Assembly: GCA_002309235.1 (NCBI GenBank)
Contig: DBXA01000144.1
Span: 4,407 to 12,841 of the forward strand
DNA length: 8,435 bases
Direction: 5' to 3'
DNA from: Christensenella sp. UBA1224
GTDB taxonomy: Bacteria > Bacillota > Clostridia > Christensenellales > Aristaeellaceae
This document shows, in pieces, positions 5,577 through 8,435 of the stretch. Both the position numbers and the translations under genes were made by a program. Every line of letters starts with the position of its first letter. The stretch's first letter is position 1. The notes beneath the pieces are model-generated. The model had not been told where the DNA came from. It was given only the letters and a program-made list of their open reading frames with translations, and made no database searches.

Positions 5577-8357
5577 TTACAGCTCCCTGATATTCTCTAC
5601 TACGCTCTTTCGCAGTGCCTGCCTTAGCCGCAGCCTCACACCAAGAAGGCAGCACAGGAGGCACAAAGCGCCAAGGAGGGCCATGCAGAGTATGACAGAA
5701 AATGGATAGCTATACATATAAATATCTCCTAAGATGTATATCGCGAGATACAGGCCTGTCGCCAAAAGGAAACCAACTGAGACCGTGCCGATCACCGGCA
5801 GGCGGTAACAGCCGAGCAGGGCCTTTTCATCTGCGCCTGCGGCGCGCAGGGTGCCTATCATACGGCTGTCCGCGCGGATACGCCGGCCGGTATTGCCGAC
5901 CTGCATGGCGACCGTCACCGCGAAAAATACCGCGAGCACGCATGCCCATGTGAGGATCGTCTGTTCACGTGACCTGCGGGCTTCCCTCGCTGCCGCGATC
6001 TGATCGTATACCTCCATATCCGCACGCGCGGCGATGTTCTCAAGCTGCTCCGCCAGGCGTTTTTCTGTTTCCTCATCCACGGTCTCGCGCAGGGTGACGT
6101 GGATGAAGGTCGGTTCTGTCATTTCGAAACCCAGTGACTTCAGGCCTTCTTCCGTCGTCACAAGGCACGCGGCGTTATTTACAAACGGTATGTAATATTT
6201 TCCTTCCAGCACGGCGCCAATTGATACATGGGCAGGCTGCACCTGTGTTTTCCGGTAGTATTCCTCATAATGCTCCACACTCTGCGGCGCATCATAGTCT
6301 ATCCTGCTCTCATCCGCGCCGCAAATGGCCTGTATGAGATCGAGCGTCATACCGGGGCGGAAATAATCGTTTTCGATGGCCGTCACTTCTTTATAGCCCC
6401 GTGACCTGTTCCTGTCAGAAAGCTCCGCAACGGTAGAATAATAGTGCCCTTCGTTATCCATATGGATGAAAAGCTTCGGCGCGTAGACCAGCACCTCTTC
6501 GCCCGCGTCCAGGGCCCTCCGGTCGATACGCCCCTGCGCGACTGCCTTCCGCAGGGTCTCGCTTTCCGGATCGACAACGGCAATGGGCAGCGATATCAGC
6601 TTTCCTTCCGTCTCGAAGACACGGGCTGCACCGAGCATCTCCCGGTATATGGTCTCTTTTACCGTATATAAGTAATCGTCAATGCCGGAGGCACGTTCCT
6701 CCGTATCCCAGAGGAGATATTCCAGGGATGAAACGGGCCAGGAGGCGATGCTGTACGAGTTTTTATATACCACGCCGTCAAGGCCTGTGGATTCGAAGCT
6801 GATATCCCGGAAATAACCCGGCACGGTATCTCCTGGCAGTACCATGTTCACCAGCGTATTCGTCTCCAGCACGGCGCTTTTTACCTCCGGTATGGCGCGT
6901 ATCTTTGCGATATCCTGTTCCGAGAGGATATACTGCTCCCTCTCTACGGCGGCAAAAGTGCATAATCTCCTTGGCTCCCAGCTGTTGTTTATAGGGTGGA
7001 TCTCGAAATCATACTGCTCTTGGTAGGGATCTCTCAACAGACATTCCGCCAGCAGCACGGTGCACAGCAGCATCAGGGCCGCCATCGCCGCGGAGCCCGC
7101 CTGGCGCAGGGGATGAAAGCGCATCTGCCTGCCCGCGATCAGGGCGGTCGGGCGGAAAGCCTTGCGGCTGCGCAGCTTTTTCGCCCTGCGCAGCATGCCG
7201 GTATCGCGAAGGACGCCCATGGGCGCCTGGGCAGAGGCCCGGCGCAGGGGAAGCCGGGAGGATAGGAAAACGCACAGCGCGGAAAGCGCAGCGACTGCCA
7301 GGGCCGGCCGCACATCCGCCCGAAAGGCGATCTGCTCCGGCAAGAGAAGCGATATGACCCATGCCGCCGCCATTCCGGCCGGGATGCCCGTCGGGAGGGA
7401 GAGGAGGGTGAGGAGCCAGGCTTCTCTTCCGAATATCCTGCGGATCTGCCGCCGGGTAGCGCCGACGGCGCGCAGCATGCCGATCTCTTCTATCTTTCCG
7501 GCCAGAATGCTTTCCATGGCGCCGGAAATGCCGATGCAGACAGCCAGGAGGAGGGAGATGCCCAGCACCCACCACACGGCGCTGCGCTCTACTGCTGCGA
7601 AGGCATCGAAAGGGTCCCAGGTTGTCTTCCCGGTTATCCTGCTGACCGCCACAAAGCTCTTCAGAAACAGTCCGCCTCGGTGATTCACTATGCTCATATA
7701 GAGCGTGAGCGGCGCGTAGCGCACGACCCGGTGGAGGCTCTGCGTGCCGGTCGCATACGGCGAGTCATCCGGGCTTACCAGCGCGTTCGGCCATTGACGC
7801 CTGATCTCCAGAGTTGAGCCGTAGGCTTCCATATAGCGCGCCTGGTCGTTCAAAATGCCGACAACGGTGTATGTGCGCGTTTCGGGTATGCCGTCTATGG
7901 GGGTCATCTCCCATGTGACCGTATCTCCGGGGGATATTTCCTCCTGCAGCTGAGCAACTGCGCTTTTTTCCAGCGCGATCTCGTCCGGCGCCAGCGGGAG
8001 CCTGCCTTCGAGCGGCTCACGGGGCAGTATCTCACAGGCAGATCTATCGTAATACCCTGTAAACAGCTGTGTACCTCCGATGCGGGCGGTCACGAACACA
8101 TTGCCTATGGCAGAGAAAAGGCCGCTGTCACGGAAATCCTGATCCGAGATATCGCCGCTGTCGAGAAAAACCGCATCGGCATATCCCACGCGGGAAATGA
8201 CCTGCTCCCTTCCGGAGAGGACAGCACCCCAGCCGCCGAAAACGGCGGCGGAGGCGATGAACACAGCCAGGAAGATGCCCACAGCCATGCTCCTGTAGGC
8301 TTTTTTGTTGGCCTGCAGGCTTGCCCGGGCAACCCGGTTCATCGTAAGCCGCTTCAT
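5577..8357 (-). CDS. ABC transporter permease with two FtsX modules (MacB/LolCE class)
   Basis: A 926-residue integral membrane protein. Hydrophobic segments are near residues 24-46, 261-283, 313-338, 349-367, 418-440, 798-818, 851-879 and 887-908, giving eight helices as 1+3 twice. Each half has the FtsX coupling-helix signature after its second helix: EEIGMLRAVGATRRQI (290-305) and RMIGTLRAAGADEKAL (about 836-851). Two external domains lie at about 47-260 and 441-797; the first resembles a MacB periplasmic core domain (VVGILNDQARYM, ISPGDTV). Such type VII ABC proteins usually do not move substrate through the membrane but transmit force to the outside, as in MacB, LolCDE and FtsEX. The start ATG overlaps the stop of the ATP-binding gene as ATGA. 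The second ectodomain, about 355 residues, has no domain I recognise and is encoded by lower-GC DNA. The substrate is unknown; lipoprotein or peptide export, antibiotic resistance or cell-wall control are all possible. Confidence 0.92.
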   Translation of the reverse strand: MKRLTMNRVARASLQANKKAYRSMAVGIFLAVFIASAAVFGGWGAVLSGREQVISRVGYADAVFLDSGDISDQDFRDSGLFSAIGNVFVTARIGGTQLFTGYYDRSACEILPREPLEGRLPLAPDEIALEKSAVAQLQEEISPGDTVTWEMTPIDGIPETRTYTVVGILNDQARYMEAYGSTLEIRRQWPNALVSPDDSPYATGTQSLHRVVRYAPLTLYMSIVNHRGGLFLKSFVAVSRITGKTTWDPFDAFAAVERSAVWWVLGISLLLAVCIGISGAMESILAGKIEEIGMLRAVGATRRQIRRIFGREAWLLTLLSLPTGIPAGMAAAWVISLLLPEQIAFRADVRPALAVAALSALCVFLSSRLPLRRASAQAPMGVLRDTGMLRRAKKLRSRKAFRPTALIAGRQMRFHPLRQAGSAAMAALMLLCTVLLAECLLRDPYQEQYDFEIHPINNSWEPRRLCTFAAVEREQYILSEQDIAKIRAIPEVKSAVLETNTLVNMVLPGDTVPGYFRDISFESTGLDGVVYKNSYSIASWPVSSLEYLLWDTEERASGIDDYLYTVKETIYREMLGAARVFETEGKLISLPIAVVDPESETLRKAVAQGRIDRRALDAGEEVLVYAPKLFIHMDNEGHYYSTVAELSDRNRSRGYKEVTAIENDYFRPGMTLDLIQAICGADESRIDYDAPQSVEHYEEYYRKTQVQPAHVSIGAVLEGKYYIPFVNNAACLVTTEEGLKSLGFEMTEPTFIHVTLRETVDEETEKRLAEQLENIAARADMEVYDQIAAAREARRSREQTILTWACVLAVFFAVTVAMQVGNTGRRIRADSRMIGTLRAAGADEKALLGCYRLPVIGTVSVGFLLATGLYLAIYILGDIYMYSYPFSVILCMALLGALCLLCCLLGVRLRLRQALRKSVVENIREL

Positions 8358-8435
8358 GGCATGCTCACCCCGCTGTCTTCGGCGACGGAGCCGTCTTCCA
8401 AACGTATGACGCGCTCCGACTGCTCCGCGACGCTC
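8354..8435 (-). CDS. ABC transporter ATP-binding subunit, C-terminal end only
   Basis: Only the last 26 codons and stop are in the window: SVAEQSERVIRLEDGSVAED, then SGVSMP. The pattern of a small helix followed by (D/E)RVIRLEDG.V is the end of LolD/MacB-type ABC ATPases, after the H-loop region. The Walker and signature motifs are beyond the right edge. The TGA (8354-8356) overlaps the permease ATG (8355-8357), so the two are translationally coupled and this is almost certainly the motor of the adjacent permease. Confidence 0.85.
   Translation of the reverse strand, partial: SVAEQSERVIRLEDGSVAEDSGVSMP

Noticed and set aside
4290..8435. Naming the ABC operon macAB or lolCDE.
   Set aside because: The third protein is not a MacA-like adaptor, the permease has two FtsX modules in one chain, and the ATPase is nearly all outside the window. 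Only class membership can be supported.

Overview
The window is a compact bacterial chromosome segment in which every supported gene lies on the minus strand. Strong AGGAGG-type ribosome binding sites, ATGA stop/start overlaps, a moderately high and uneven GC content (about 45-75% in the 60-base lines I counted) and the gene families present suggest an anaerobic Bacillota/Clostridia-type organism, such as an uncultured gut or rumen lineage. That placement is inference; no rRNA or other phylogenetic marker is present.

Read in the direction of transcription (right to left), the window opens with the last 26 residues of an ABC transporter ATP-binding subunit (8354-8435). This overlaps the start of a 926-residue permease with two FtsX modules (5577-8357). 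Three bases later comes a secreted, membrane-anchored beta-sandwich protein of the CARDB/NEW3 type (4290-5573). These three form one transcription unit and probably one envelope complex of the MacB/LolCDE (type VII ABC) class. The CARDB-type protein stands where a MacA-like adaptor might be expected.

A short intergenic gap with a good extended -10 promoter (4264-4272) leads to a translationally coupled pair. The first gene encodes a cytoplasmic alpha/beta-hydrolase esterase (3164-4189). The second is the nucleotidase surE (2451-3167), whose start overlaps the hydrolase stop as ATGA.

A gene-poor gap of about 310 bases follows (2140-2450). It carries a near-consensus sigma-70 promoter bracketed by a 13-bp inverted repeat. 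This promoter drives an exported 598-residue protein (343-2139) that joins an N-terminal TPR-like region to a GldG/ABC_transp_aux ectodomain but lacks the usual C-terminal membrane helix. The window ends with the 5' part of a type IA topoisomerase, topB (1-293).

The most unusual items are the soluble TPR-GldG protein, the dyad framing its promoter, and the ABC-CARDB operon. I see no CRISPR array, transposase, phage gene, tRNA or rRNA. None of the gene families is new, so any novelty lies in architecture and context.
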